A stretch of 64,000 bases of DNA from positions 169,150 through 233,149 of the forward strand of contig CALUTW010000001.1 of the NCBI GenBank assembly GCA_944323805.1. The letters are read 5' to 3'. Below are positions 46,389 through 54,757 of the stretch, piece after piece. The stretch comes from an uncultured Bacteroidales bacterium (GTDB taxonomy: Bacteria; Bacteroidota; Bacteroidia; Bacteroidales; UBA932). The first letter of the stretch is position 1. Each line of letters begins with the position of its first letter. The translations under genes were made by a program, and so were the position numbers. The notes beneath the pieces were generated by a model that saw only the letters and a program-made list of their open reading frames with translations, did no database searches and had not been told where the DNA came from.

Positions 46389-47456
46389 CTATCTGTTCAG
46401 AAAAATAATCTTTGCATTGCATCCGGTAAGGTTCCTGTAACCGACCTCCTCCGAGCCGACAACCTCTATCCTGCCTTCCTCTATGCCGTAGTTCTCCATC
46501 AGGAGTTCCTTAAGCACCTCGCTCCTCCTGAGTGTGATTTTCTTTTCGGTCTCCTTGTCGGAAACATTGTCGCTGAAGACGACTATCCGTACATTGAAGT
46601 CCGTGTTGTCCGACATCCATTCCCCGATTCCGTCGATTTTATTCCGCTGGTCCTCGTTGATATATGAACTGAATTCATCAAAATATATATCGACTGATGC
46701 AGCCTCGGTCTCGGGTGTGACGATTATCCTGGAATCGGATTCCTCTTCCCGCTCATTTTCAATCTGTTCCTCCAGTTCAGAGACCCGCTTTTCAAGTGCG
46801 TCTATTGCAGCATCATAATACTGTCTGTCTGCATTTCTTTTCCCGTAGCTGTGGCGGCTGAACTTGAAGCGTATTCCTATCGAGCAGTCGAATCTCGTGA
46901 AGATGGCTATCTTCGGGGAATAGAACTGCTCCATCGTGTATGACATGGCTTCAGCGAAGATTCCCCAGTGCGGGGAAAAGTCATATCCGAGCTGGAACCC
47001 TACATTGACCGACGGTCTCGTGATGTATTTGCCGTCTCCTCCTGGATATCTCAGGAAGTTCACTGCAGGACCTGCAGATGCGGAAAAGGAAAACGGAGTG
47101 GATTCGTCATAGCCACCGAACAACCTGAGAAGATTGAGGGTATAGTCGGCACCGACCGAATAATATTTCACTGAATTGCCTCCTGTCAGGTATCTCAACC
47201 CTCCCTGCACATTGACCTTGAGACCTGACCATGTCGTGAACCATGTCCCGCCATGGATCTTGCCGACGAAATATTTTCCGGACCCGCTGCCCTTGTAGAG
47301 CACCTGCTCTCCGCCTGTCGCCGAAATATACCAGTTGGAATATGAGAATCTCCTGTCTCCGTCAGGGACTGTTCCCTGCTGTGCAACGGCATGGCACGGG
47401 AACATTGCGGCAACTGCTGCCGCGGCCAATACTGCCTTGAATAAGAATCTGTTCAT
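46389..47456 (-). CDS. Outer-membrane barrel with C-terminal OmpA-like domain
   Basis: A 355-residue outer-membrane protein. A signal peptide (MNRFLFKAVLAAAAVAAM) is followed by an eight-strand-like barrel (YSNWYISATGGEQVLYKG, SFSASAGPAVNFLRY, GYDFSPHWGIFAEAMSYTME), a coiled-coil linker (ALEKRVSELEEQIENEREEE), and from about residue 260 an OmpA-type peptidoglycan-binding domain that is somewhat diverged (FNVRIVVFSDNVSDKETEKK, then LRRSEVLKELLMENYGIEEG). The Asp and Arg expected to bind peptidoglycan seem to be kept. Placed directly before gldL and gldM, it may be the outer-membrane or cell-wall partner of that motor. This link is inferred from spacing only. Confidence 0.85.
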   Translation of the reverse strand: MNRFLFKAVLAAAAVAAMFPCHAVAQQGTVPDGDRRFSYSNWYISATGGEQVLYKGSGSGKYFVGKIHGGTWFTTWSGLKVNVQGGLRYLTGGNSVKYYSVGADYTLNLLRLFGGYDESTPFSFSASAGPAVNFLRYPGGDGKYITRPSVNVGFQLGYDFSPHWGIFAEAMSYTMEQFYSPKIAIFTRFDCSIGIRFKFSRHSYGKRNADRQYYDAAIDALEKRVSELEEQIENEREEESDSRIIVTPETEAASVDIYFDEFSSYINEDQRNKIDGIGEWMSDNTDFNVRIVVFSDNVSDKETEKKITLRRSEVLKELLMENYGIEEGRIEVVGSEEVGYRNLTGCNAKIIFLNR

Positions 47457-47506
47457 AGGAATGTCCGTTAAAATCATTGTATGTATGCCGGATTAAGACG
47501 GGGCCG

Positions 47507-48901
47507 TCAATATCCGAGTATCTTCAGCATGGACTTGTAGGTCTGCTCCTTACTGAAAAGCTTGGTCGTATAGTCCCCGTTCTCGTCCCGGTCTATGATA
47601 ATGTGCTTCGGCGCAGGCTGGAGGCAATGCTGGATGCCGCCATAGCCCGAAATCGACTCCTGGTATGCCCCGGTATGGAAAAACCCGATATAGAGAGGGT
47701 CATCCCTGTCCTCCATTATAGGCAGGAAGATAGCGTTGGCGTGGGCATCTGCATTATAGTAGTCCTGACTGTCGCATGTCAGCCCCCCGAGGAAGACTCT
47801 CTGGTATTTGTCGTTCCACTTGTTGATAGGCAGCAGGATGAATCTCTGCTTGATGCCCCATGTGTCCGGGAGCGTGGTCATGAACGAGTTGTCAATCATA
47901 TACCACCTTTCCCTGTCATTCTGCTGCTTCATGTCGAGAATCTGGAAGATTGTAGCTCCGGATTCCCCTACGGTAAAGCTTCCGAACTCGGTAAATATGT
48001 TCGGCTCGGCAACTCCGCGCGCATTGCACATGGTCTTTATCTGGAGGATTATCTCCTCCGCCATATATTCATAGTCGAAATCCATGGCAAGGGAATTCTT
48101 TATCGGGAAACCTCCGCCTATATTCAGGCTGTCAAGTTCCGGACAGATGAGCTTCAGGTCACAGTATACACTGACGCACTTTGCAAGTTCATTCCAGTAA
48201 TATGCCGTGTCACGGATGCCGGTGTTTATGAAGAAGTGCAGCATCTTCAGGTGGAACTTGCCGTTCTTGCTTATGATATTCTCATAGAAAGGCAGGATGT
48301 CGCTGTATCGGATGCCGAGCCGCGAAGTATAGAACTCGAAATTCGGCTCTTCCTCTGAGGCTATCCGGATGCCTATGTTTATCGGCACCTTGACCTGCCC
48401 GTCGAGGTCGTGCAGCTCATGCATGTTGTCGAGCACCGGTATGATATTGTGCCACCCGTTGTTCGCGAATGCGGCGATGTTCTCGATATATGCAGGTTTC
48501 TTGAATCCGTTGCATACAATATAAAGGTCCTTGTCAACAACCCCTTCGGCCTCGAGCGCTTCAATCAGGTTAAGGTCGAATGCCGATGAAGTCTCGATAT
48601 GGATGTCATTCTTGAGGGCCTCCCGCATGATGAATTCGAAGTGGGAGCTTTTCGTGCAGTAACAATAATGATATTTGCCGTTATAGTCGGCTTTCGCCAT
48701 GGCGACATTGAACATCCTCTTGGCTCTTTGTATCTGTGAGGAGATCTTCGGCAGGTAAGTGATCTTGAGAGGTGTCCCGTACTGATTGATTATATCCATC
48801 ATATTGATGTCGTGGAAGTGAAGTTCCCCGTCTTCAACCTTGAATTCGTCCTGAGGGAATTCGAATGTCTGTTCAATCAGATCAATGTACTTGTTCTTCA
48901 T
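47507..48901 (-). CDS. Arginine decarboxylase (short Bacteroidetes type)
   Basis: PLP enzyme of the alanine-racemase-fold group, expected to convert arginine to agmatine for polyamine synthesis. It has 464 residues, typical of the short decarboxylase found across Bacteroidetes. The PLP lysine is in YHYCYCTKSSHFEFIM near the end of the first strand. SLNIGGGFPIKNS is the phosphate-binding glycine loop, and FLGGLTCDSQDYYN is the substrate-side Cys-Asp motif. A diaminopimelate- or ornithine-type activity cannot be fully excluded. It begins the minus-strand run leading into the OmpA-gldL-gldM cluster, 50 bases ahead of it. Confidence 0.88.
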   Translation of the reverse strand: MKNKYIDLIEQTFEFPQDEFKVEDGELHFHDINMMDIINQYGTPLKITYLPKISSQIQRAKRMFNVAMAKADYNGKYHYCYCTKSSHFEFIMREALKNDIHIETSSAFDLNLIEALEAEGVVDKDLYIVCNGFKKPAYIENIAAFANNGWHNIIPVLDNMHELHDLDGQVKVPINIGIRIASEEEPNFEFYTSRLGIRYSDILPFYENIISKNGKFHLKMLHFFINTGIRDTAYYWNELAKCVSVYCDLKLICPELDSLNIGGGFPIKNSLAMDFDYEYMAEEIILQIKTMCNARGVAEPNIFTEFGSFTVGESGATIFQILDMKQQNDRERWYMIDNSFMTTLPDTWGIKQRFILLPINKWNDKYQRVFLGGLTCDSQDYYNADAHANAIFLPIMEDRDDPLYIGFFHTGAYQESISGYGGIQHCLQPAPKHIIIDRDENGDYTTKLFSKEQTYKSMLKILGY

Positions 48902-48942
48902 TTCTGGCGATGCAATTAAGTTACATTATCGTAAAAAATGCA

Positions 48943-48959
48943 ATCCGGCTCAACCGGAT
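48943..48959 (-). promoter_or_regulatory. Inverted repeat in arginine decarboxylase leader
   Basis: ATCCGG, 5-base loop, CCGGAT: a perfect 6-base inverted repeat in the untranslated leader, about 40 bases before the start codon. Possible regulatory hairpin or operator. Short, so chance is not excluded. Confidence 0.3.
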
Positions 48960-48974
48960 GTGAAATTCCGGGTG

Positions 48975-48982
48975 CAAATATA
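48975..48982 (-). promoter_or_regulatory. Predicted -7 element of arginine decarboxylase promoter (TATATTTG)
   Basis: Exact minus-strand TAnnTTTG match about 74 bases before the start. The expected -33 position reads TTAG, a poor match to TTTG. No other promoter is evident down to the PPDK_N gene, so this may serve the whole run. Confidence 0.5.
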
Positions 48983-49046
48983 TGATTTAAATTATATTTT
49001 TCTAATATCGGCCGGATATATTTCAGAAAAATATGCCTGGCATTAT

Positions 49047-49077
49047 TTTGATTTTCCTCAGCAATGAAATAAATTTG
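49047..49077 (+). promoter_or_regulatory. Consensus Bacteroidota promoter of tamL
   Basis: TTTG (49047-49050), 19 bases, TAAATTTG (49070-49077): a full match to the -33/-7 consensus. The start site is predicted near 49084, about 40 bases before the tamL start codon. Confidence 0.8.
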
Positions 49078-49124
49078 TAGGCTGTGCCGGTACTGCCGGC
49101 ATGCAAAGCACCATATAGTCAGAA

Positions 49125-51305
49125 TTGAAGCGTACCTTATATTATATCATAGTCTTGATGGCGGCTGCAGGACTCCTGTTTTCCTGCAGCACTACCCGTG
49201 TGCTCAAGGACGACCAGTACCGTCTGGCAAAGAACAAGATTCTGATAACAAATGACAGGAGCTTCAGCACAAATGACATAGAACCGTATATCAAGCAGAA
49301 GCCTATCGGATGGAATCCGTTCATGTACATCTACAACTGGTCCCGGGGTACGGGCAGTGGCTGGGACAGGTTCGTGGAACGGATCGGTGTGGCACCGGTA
49401 GTATACGACCCGGACATGGTGGAAAGCTCGATTGAGAATATCGCCGGACACCTCCAGTACAGGGGATACTATAATTCCAAGGTAAGCAGCATCATCGATG
49501 TCAGGAAAAAGAGGGTCAAGGTAACGTATGTGATTACCCTCGGCAAGCGTTTCCCGATAAAGGAAATCTCATATTCAGTCCCGGAAGGCGTGCTTGCGGA
49601 GGATTTCTGGAAGGATACGGCCTCCATATCCGTACGTCCGGGAGACTGGCTCTCGGAATATGCCCTTGAAAAGGAGACGGAGCGTGCCACCGGATATTTC
49701 AGGGACAACGGCTTCTACGGCTTCTCGAAAAACTACTTCTCGTTTGAGGCCGATACGCTGTCCTGCCCGGATTCGGCCATACTTGAGATGAGAATCAGGG
49801 AATACACAAGGAATGAAACGGAAAAGGATGCCAGGCCGTTCCGTAAATTCACGATAGGGGATGTCCGGATATCATATCCTGAAGACTTGAAGATCAGGGA
49901 AAAGGTCCTGACAGGTCTCAATACGGTAATACCGGGCAGCCTGTACAGGGAGTCCACCGTCAATACCGCCTATTCCCGCCTTTCGGCCCTGAACATGTTC
50001 AGCTCCGTGAACATAGAGCTCAACCAGACAGACACCAGCATCGTCGACTGCGACATAAACCTTACCAAATCGAGGCTGCAGGGTTTCAAGCTGAACATGG
50101 AGGCTTCCACCAATTCATCGGGACTCCTGGGACTGTCGCCCCAGTTCTCGTATTTCCACAAGAATATCTTCCATGGGGGAGAATGGCTCAATCTCAGCTT
50201 CATGGGTAATTTCCAGTTCAGGCCCAACGACGACACCCGGTCTACGGAGTTCGGTGTCTCTGCAGGGTTGAGCTTTCCCCGGTTCCTGTTTCTTCCGAAC
50301 AGCCTTTTCCGGGGCGCCGTGCCGAGGACAGAGGTCAATGTCTCATACAATTATCAGAACAGGCCCGAATACACCCGCAACATCATTTCCATGGCACTCG
50401 GATGCTCGGGGAACATAAAGGGCCGGCTTTACTACCAGTTCTATCCTCTTCAGCTGAACATCGTCCGCCTTTTCGACCTCGACGAAGGGTTCTACAACAG
50501 CCTGAGGAACGACCCGTTCATGAGGAATTCATACCAGGACCACTTCGACCTCGGTTCCGGGCTTACAATGCAATATACCACCAACTCTGATGTAATCCCG
50601 AGGACTACATACTTCTATACCCGTATGCAGCTCGATATCGCCGGGAATATCCTCAGCGCATTCAATCCGCTGATGAAGACCGACGCAAACGGTTCGGAGA
50701 TGATATGGAAGACCCCGTATTCCCAGTATGTAAAGGCAGAGGTATCGGTAGGAAGGACCTGGGTCTTCGGAAGAAACGACGGACAGGCGGTGGCTACGAG
50801 ACTCCTTGCCGGGGCAGGATATGCATACGGCAATTCCAATGCGCTCCCGTTCGAGAAGCACTTCTATGCAGGAGGAGCAAACAGCCTCCGCGGATGGCAG
50901 GCAAGGGCTGTAGGTCCCGGACTGTCTCCCATGGACAATTCATTCATTATCCCCAACCAGACGGGCGACATGAAGCTTGAAGCCAATGTCGAATACCGCT
51001 TCAAGATGTTCTGGAAGCTGGCCGGAGCTGTTTTCATCGATGCCGGAAACGTCTGGACTTTGCGGGACACAGGCTCCCCGGACAATATCCCGATTTCAAA
51101 GTTCACATGGAAGAACTTCGGCGAAAGCATTGCGGCAAACTGGGGGGCAGGTATCCGGCTCGACCTCAATTTCCTGCTTCTGCGTCTGGACATGGGTATG
51201 AGGGTACATGACCCTGCACGTGCAGGGAACAAATGGCTTGGCATGAGCCAATGGCTGCGCAGGGGCAATTATGCCGTGCATTTCGGAGTCGGATATCCGT
51301 TCTGA
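49125..51305 (+). CDS. tamL: TamL-type outer-membrane assembly lipoprotein (BamA/TamA family)
   Basis: Omp85-family barrel of 726 residues. In Bacteroidetes TamL replaces TamA, pairs with TamB and is a lipoprotein. The lipobox LLFSC gives lipidated Cys21. POTRA-like repeats occupy about residues 30-330 (SSIENIAGHLQYRGYYNSKV, YSRLSALNMFSSVNIEL), then a 16-strand barrel with the family signature GGANSLRGWQARAVGPG. The start codon is TTG: no ATG upstream stays open (the one at 49101 stops after six codons) and the next ATG would delete the basic start of the signal peptide. A consensus promoter fits this start. TamB is not in the window. Confidence 0.92.
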   Translation: MKRTLYYIIVLMAAAGLLFSCSTTRVLKDDQYRLAKNKILITNDRSFSTNDIEPYIKQKPIGWNPFMYIYNWSRGTGSGWDRFVERIGVAPVVYDPDMVESSIENIAGHLQYRGYYNSKVSSIIDVRKKRVKVTYVITLGKRFPIKEISYSVPEGVLAEDFWKDTASISVRPGDWLSEYALEKETERATGYFRDNGFYGFSKNYFSFEADTLSCPDSAILEMRIREYTRNETEKDARPFRKFTIGDVRISYPEDLKIREKVLTGLNTVIPGSLYRESTVNTAYSRLSALNMFSSVNIELNQTDTSIVDCDINLTKSRLQGFKLNMEASTNSSGLLGLSPQFSYFHKNIFHGGEWLNLSFMGNFQFRPNDDTRSTEFGVSAGLSFPRFLFLPNSLFRGAVPRTEVNVSYNYQNRPEYTRNIISMALGCSGNIKGRLYYQFYPLQLNIVRLFDLDEGFYNSLRNDPFMRNSYQDHFDLGSGLTMQYTTNSDVIPRTTYFYTRMQLDIAGNILSAFNPLMKTDANGSEMIWKTPYSQYVKAEVSVGRTWVFGRNDGQAVATRLLAGAGYAYGNSNALPFEKHFYAGGANSLRGWQARAVGPGLSPMDNSFIIPNQTGDMKLEANVEYRFKMFWKLAGAVFIDAGNVWTLRDTGSPDNIPISKFTWKNFGESIAANWGAGIRLDLNFLLLRLDMGMRVHDPARAGNKWLGMSQWLRRGNYAVHFGVGYPF

Positions 51306-51340
51306 TACCGGCCCTGTTTTTCAAATCCGGATATTAGTCT

Positions 51341-51348
51341 TATTTTTG
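51341..51348 (+). promoter_or_regulatory. Predicted -7 element of the B12 operon promoter (TATTTTTG)
   Basis: Exact TAnnTTTG match with a T-run (51317-51321) at the -33 position. Transcription would begin near 51355, exactly where the cobalamin riboswitch begins. Confidence 0.6.
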
Positions 51349-51357
51349 CATCGCCAT

Positions 51358-51545
51358 ATGGTGGCGAAGCCATGTATCATGGCCGGACCTTAAAAGGGAA
51401 TCCGGTGGGAATCCGGGACAATACCCGTTGCTGTAAGTCCTTGCCGCGCAAGCGGAATCCATACTGTGTGCCACTGTCGGAAGACGGGAAGGCGTATGGA
51501 CGGGACAAGTCAGAAGACCTGCCTGTGGCGAGTAAAGTGGTGTCG
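51358..51545 (+). ncRNA. Cobalamin riboswitch
   Basis: Class-defining blocks occur in order: TTAAAAGGGAATCCGGTG near 51390-51407, GAATCCGGGAC with CCCGTTGCTGTAAG after it, GCCACTG at 51470-51476, GGGAAGGCG at 51485-51493, and the B12 box AGTCAGAAGACCTGCC at 51508-51523. Adenosylcobalamin binding normally lowers expression of the downstream uptake genes. The gap from 51306 to 51629 is explained by promoter plus riboswitch; the expression platform after 51525 is not clear, and I see no intrinsic terminator, so control may be at translation. Confidence 0.93.
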
Positions 51546-51629
51546 CGGGATTACGGCTTTCCATAAGGCTGCCATGCAGGCGGCCCATGTCATCCTGCGT
51601 CCGTATAACAATTTAATTCTTATGTTATT

Positions 51630-52706
51630 ATGGGACGTTTTCCTTATCTGTTGCTGCCGGCAGTCATGCTGTGTGTTGTATCCTGTATGAAGCAGGACGC
51701 GGATTCCTCTGCCGAGGATTTTGATTTCGGGCCGGATGCCGCCCTCTTCATTGTAAACGAAGGAGGGTTCGGGAACGGCAATTCCTCGCTTTCCGTCTAC
51801 GAGCCGGAATCCGGCGTAGTCCATAACAATATCTTCCGCCGGGCGAACGGAGTACCTCTGGGGGATGTCGCACAGTCCATGACAGTCCATGACGGCAGAG
51901 GATGGGTTGTCGTGAACAATTCAAAGGTCATCTTTGCAATAGGGCTCGACGACATAGTCGAGAAGGGCAGGATAACAGGGTTCGTGTCTCCAAGGAACAT
52001 CGCTTTCGTATCGGACAGCAAGGCATATGTGACAGATATGTACAGCCAGTCAATCTACATAGTCGACCCCCGGACATACAGCATGACCGGGACGATAGAG
52101 ACCGGATGCACGACCGAACAGATAATCATACATGACGGCTATGCATATGTGAATTTCTGGTCTTCGGGCAACGAGGTGCTGAAGATAGATACCGCTACGG
52201 ATAAAGTCACGGACCGCATCAGGACAGGTCTCCAGCCATGCAGTATGGCTCTCGATGCCAATGACAGGCTCTGGGTGCTTACAGACGGGAGTGCGGCATG
52301 GCCTGATAACCCTGCCGGAAGCGAAGACCCCTGCCTGCACAGGATTGACCTGGAAAGTTTCTCCATTGACCGCACATTGCATTTCGACGGATACGTGACA
52401 ACAGGCTATTCGTCTGTCTCCAGGCTGCAGACCGATGCTTCCGGCAGGCATCTTCTGTGGCTCGACGGGGAGGGGGTCTGGATGATGGACATCGATTCCC
52501 CGGAACTTCCCGACGGACCGCTCGTCAGAAGCGGGAGCGGGCAGACATTCTATTCCATGACAGTCAGTCCTTCGGACGGGGACATATATGTCTCGGATGC
52601 CATCGACTATTCCCAGAACGGGAAAATCAGCCGATATTCCGCAGACGGTACTCTGAAAGATGAGTTTACGGCCGGGATATGCCCGGGTGCCTTCTGCTGG
52701 AGATGA
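51630..52706 (+). CDS. btuG: BtuG-like surface cobalamin-binding beta-propeller lipoprotein
   Basis: Lipoprotein of 358 residues with lipobox VVSC (Cys19) and an acidic stretch soon after it (QDADSSAED), as on surface-exported lipoproteins of Bacteroidetes. The rest is a YncE-like beta-propeller with repeated blades (SLSVYEPESG, NSKVIFAIGLDD, SQSIYIVDPRTYSMTGTIET, GNEVLKIDTATDKV). In Bacteroides, BtuG is such a propeller; it binds cobalamin very tightly and caps the BtuB receptor. The gene is first after a cobalamin riboswitch and overlaps btuB as ATGA, so the assignment is strong by context, though the propeller alone is not specific. Confidence 0.88.
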   Translation: MGRFPYLLLPAVMLCVVSCMKQDADSSAEDFDFGPDAALFIVNEGGFGNGNSSLSVYEPESGVVHNNIFRRANGVPLGDVAQSMTVHDGRGWVVVNNSKVIFAIGLDDIVEKGRITGFVSPRNIAFVSDSKAYVTDMYSQSIYIVDPRTYSMTGTIETGCTTEQIIIHDGYAYVNFWSSGNEVLKIDTATDKVTDRIRTGLQPCSMALDANDRLWVLTDGSAAWPDNPAGSEDPCLHRIDLESFSIDRTLHFDGYVTTGYSSVSRLQTDASGRHLLWLDGEGVWMMDIDSPELPDGPLVRSGSGQTFYSMTVSPSDGDIYVSDAIDYSQNGKISRYSADGTLKDEFTAGICPGAFCWR

Positions 52707-54757
52707 TGTCAGTGCGGAGAATCATAATGTCGCTGTCTGTCGCCATGACAGTAATGCCATATGCCGCAGCATCGCGCGGAATCCCATCGGCAGATACTTC
52801 TGCCGTCAGGATAGATTCCGCATCAGTGACCGCAGTACGTTCCCTCGGCGATGCGGGCATATTCGCTACGTCCCTTGACAGCATGGCCCTGAAAGAGAAC
52901 ATATCCATGTCCTTTGCGGATGTCCTTGCATATAATTCATCTGTCTTTATCAGACAGTCCGGACGGGCGTCGCTTTCGACAATCTCGTTCAGGGGGACAT
53001 CGGCATCCCATACCCAGGTCCTGTGGAACGGCATGGAGATCAATTCCCCCATGTCCGGCATGACGGATTTCTCACTGATCCCGGCTTTCCTGACCGACAG
53101 GGCAGAACTTGTCCACGGCACCTCATCCTTGAGATACGCGGCAGGAGGTATCGGAGGGGCTGTCATACTCGGCACCGGACCGGACCTGAAAGAAGGATTG
53201 TCGATGCAGTTCATACAGGGCATCGGCTCATTCCTTACAGTCGATGACTATCTTCGCATCGGCTACAGACACAAGGGCTTCCATGCCTCGCTGCGTACGG
53301 TATTCTCGTTCTCTCCCGGCCGTTTCCCCTATGTCAATATGGACAAGAAGGTAAATGAGTATGACGATGACATGAATATCATATCATCGTACCACCCACG
53401 CGAATATAACGAGAACGGAAAATACCGCGACTGGCATGTCCTGCTTGAGACAGGCTACGATATCCCTGCCGGAGGGGACATCAGGCTGGCCGTATGGCGT
53501 CTGGGGTCATACCGTCAGCTGCCGAAGCTTACCGTCGACTACTCAGGCAGCGGAGATTTCATTAACGAGCAGGATGAAAACACATTGAGGGCCGTGGCAA
53601 CATACAGTAAAAGGGCGGGGGATGTAAACATCTGCGCTTCTGCAGGCTATGAATTGTCCGGGGTCAGCTATGACTATGCCTTCGATGCAGGGAACGGGAA
53701 CTGGAGCAGCATGACGGACTCATACAGCCGGACACATGCTGTACATGTGAAATGCAATGCGGACTGGCACCTTTCTGACAGGTGGCTGCTCAGGTCAAGT
53801 CTCTCGGTTTCAAGGCAGATGATAGAATCATACGATGATGTTTCCGGACAGGGATATGATGCAGGCAGGACTGATGCCGGGCTGTATGTCTCCCTCAGCT
53901 GGAAGCCGGTCGAAAGGGCTGGTCTCACTTTGGCCGTAAGGGAAGAACTGGCAGGAGACAGGCTCTCATATCCCATACCGTCATTTAATGCGGACATGCT
54001 CGTCTGGAGGCCGGCAATGCTGTATCTCAAATGCTCCGTTGCGCGCAATTACCGTTTCCCGACCATGAATGACATGTATTTCATCCCCGGAGGGAATCCC
54101 GGGCTCAGGCCCGAAAACGGGTTTTCATACGATGCCGGATACTCCCTGTCAAAAGACTGGAGCGGCTGCTCTGTCGCTGCAGAAGGGACATGGTTCGATT
54201 CATATATCAATGACTGGATCATCTGGCTTCCATACGGGAACAGGAAGAATTTCTTTACGCCCCTCAATCTGCTGCAGGTCCATGCCTATGGAGTCGAACA
54301 GGAGGTAAGGTTCTCGGCGGAATTCCGGAAGAAGTGGAAATTCAGCCTGAACGGGAATTTCACATGGTCTCCGTCCAGGAACATGTCCGGGACCGGCATG
54401 AAAGGGGACATGTCGTCCGGACAGCAGCTTGTATACATCCCGGAATATTGTGCATCGGTCACTTCATCCCTGTCCTTCAGGTCATGGAGGCTGCTCTATA
54501 AATGGTGCTGGTACAGCAGACGTTATGTGATGACAAGCAATGAGGATGCCCCCTCCGGCTCTGTACCGCCGTATTTCATGAACGACATTACCCTGGCAAA
54601 AAGCCTTGACTTCAAGGTGGCGGAAATCTCCCTGTCCCTCGCAGTCAGGAATCTTTTCAATGAAAACTATGTGACGGTACTGTCACGGCCGATGCCGGGT
54701 ATTAATTTCGAATTCTTTGCAGGAATCACACCCAAATGGAACAGACACGTAAAATGA
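52703..54757 (+). CDS. btuB: BtuB-like TonB-dependent cobalamin receptor
   Basis: Outer-membrane active transporter, 684 residues from the ATG that overlaps the btuG stop (ATGA). A signal peptide (RRIIMSLSVAMTVMPYAAA) is followed by the plug domain (SSVFIRQSGRASLSTISFRG, VLWNGMEINSPMSGMTDFSL, ELVHGTSSLRYAAGGIGGAV) and the 22-strand barrel with a late VRNLFNENYVTVLSRPMPG motif typical of TonB receptors. No carboxypeptidase-like N-terminal extension is present, so it is not SusC-type. Riboswitch, BtuG and BtuFCD context makes cobalamin the likely substrate. Confidence 0.93.
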   Translation: MMSVRRIIMSLSVAMTVMPYAAASRGIPSADTSAVRIDSASVTAVRSLGDAGIFATSLDSMALKENISMSFADVLAYNSSVFIRQSGRASLSTISFRGTSASHTQVLWNGMEINSPMSGMTDFSLIPAFLTDRAELVHGTSSLRYAAGGIGGAVILGTGPDLKEGLSMQFIQGIGSFLTVDDYLRIGYRHKGFHASLRTVFSFSPGRFPYVNMDKKVNEYDDDMNIISSYHPREYNENGKYRDWHVLLETGYDIPAGGDIRLAVWRLGSYRQLPKLTVDYSGSGDFINEQDENTLRAVATYSKRAGDVNICASAGYELSGVSYDYAFDAGNGNWSSMTDSYSRTHAVHVKCNADWHLSDRWLLRSSLSVSRQMIESYDDVSGQGYDAGRTDAGLYVSLSWKPVERAGLTLAVREELAGDRLSYPIPSFNADMLVWRPAMLYLKCSVARNYRFPTMNDMYFIPGGNPGLRPENGFSYDAGYSLSKDWSGCSVAAEGTWFDSYINDWIIWLPYGNRKNFFTPLNLLQVHAYGVEQEVRFSAEFRKKWKFSLNGNFTWSPSRNMSGTGMKGDMSSGQQLVYIPEYCASVTSSLSFRSWRLLYKWCWYSRRYVMTSNEDAPSGSVPPYFMNDITLAKSLDFKVAEISLSLAVRNLFNENYVTVLSRPMPGINFEFFAGITPKWNRHVK

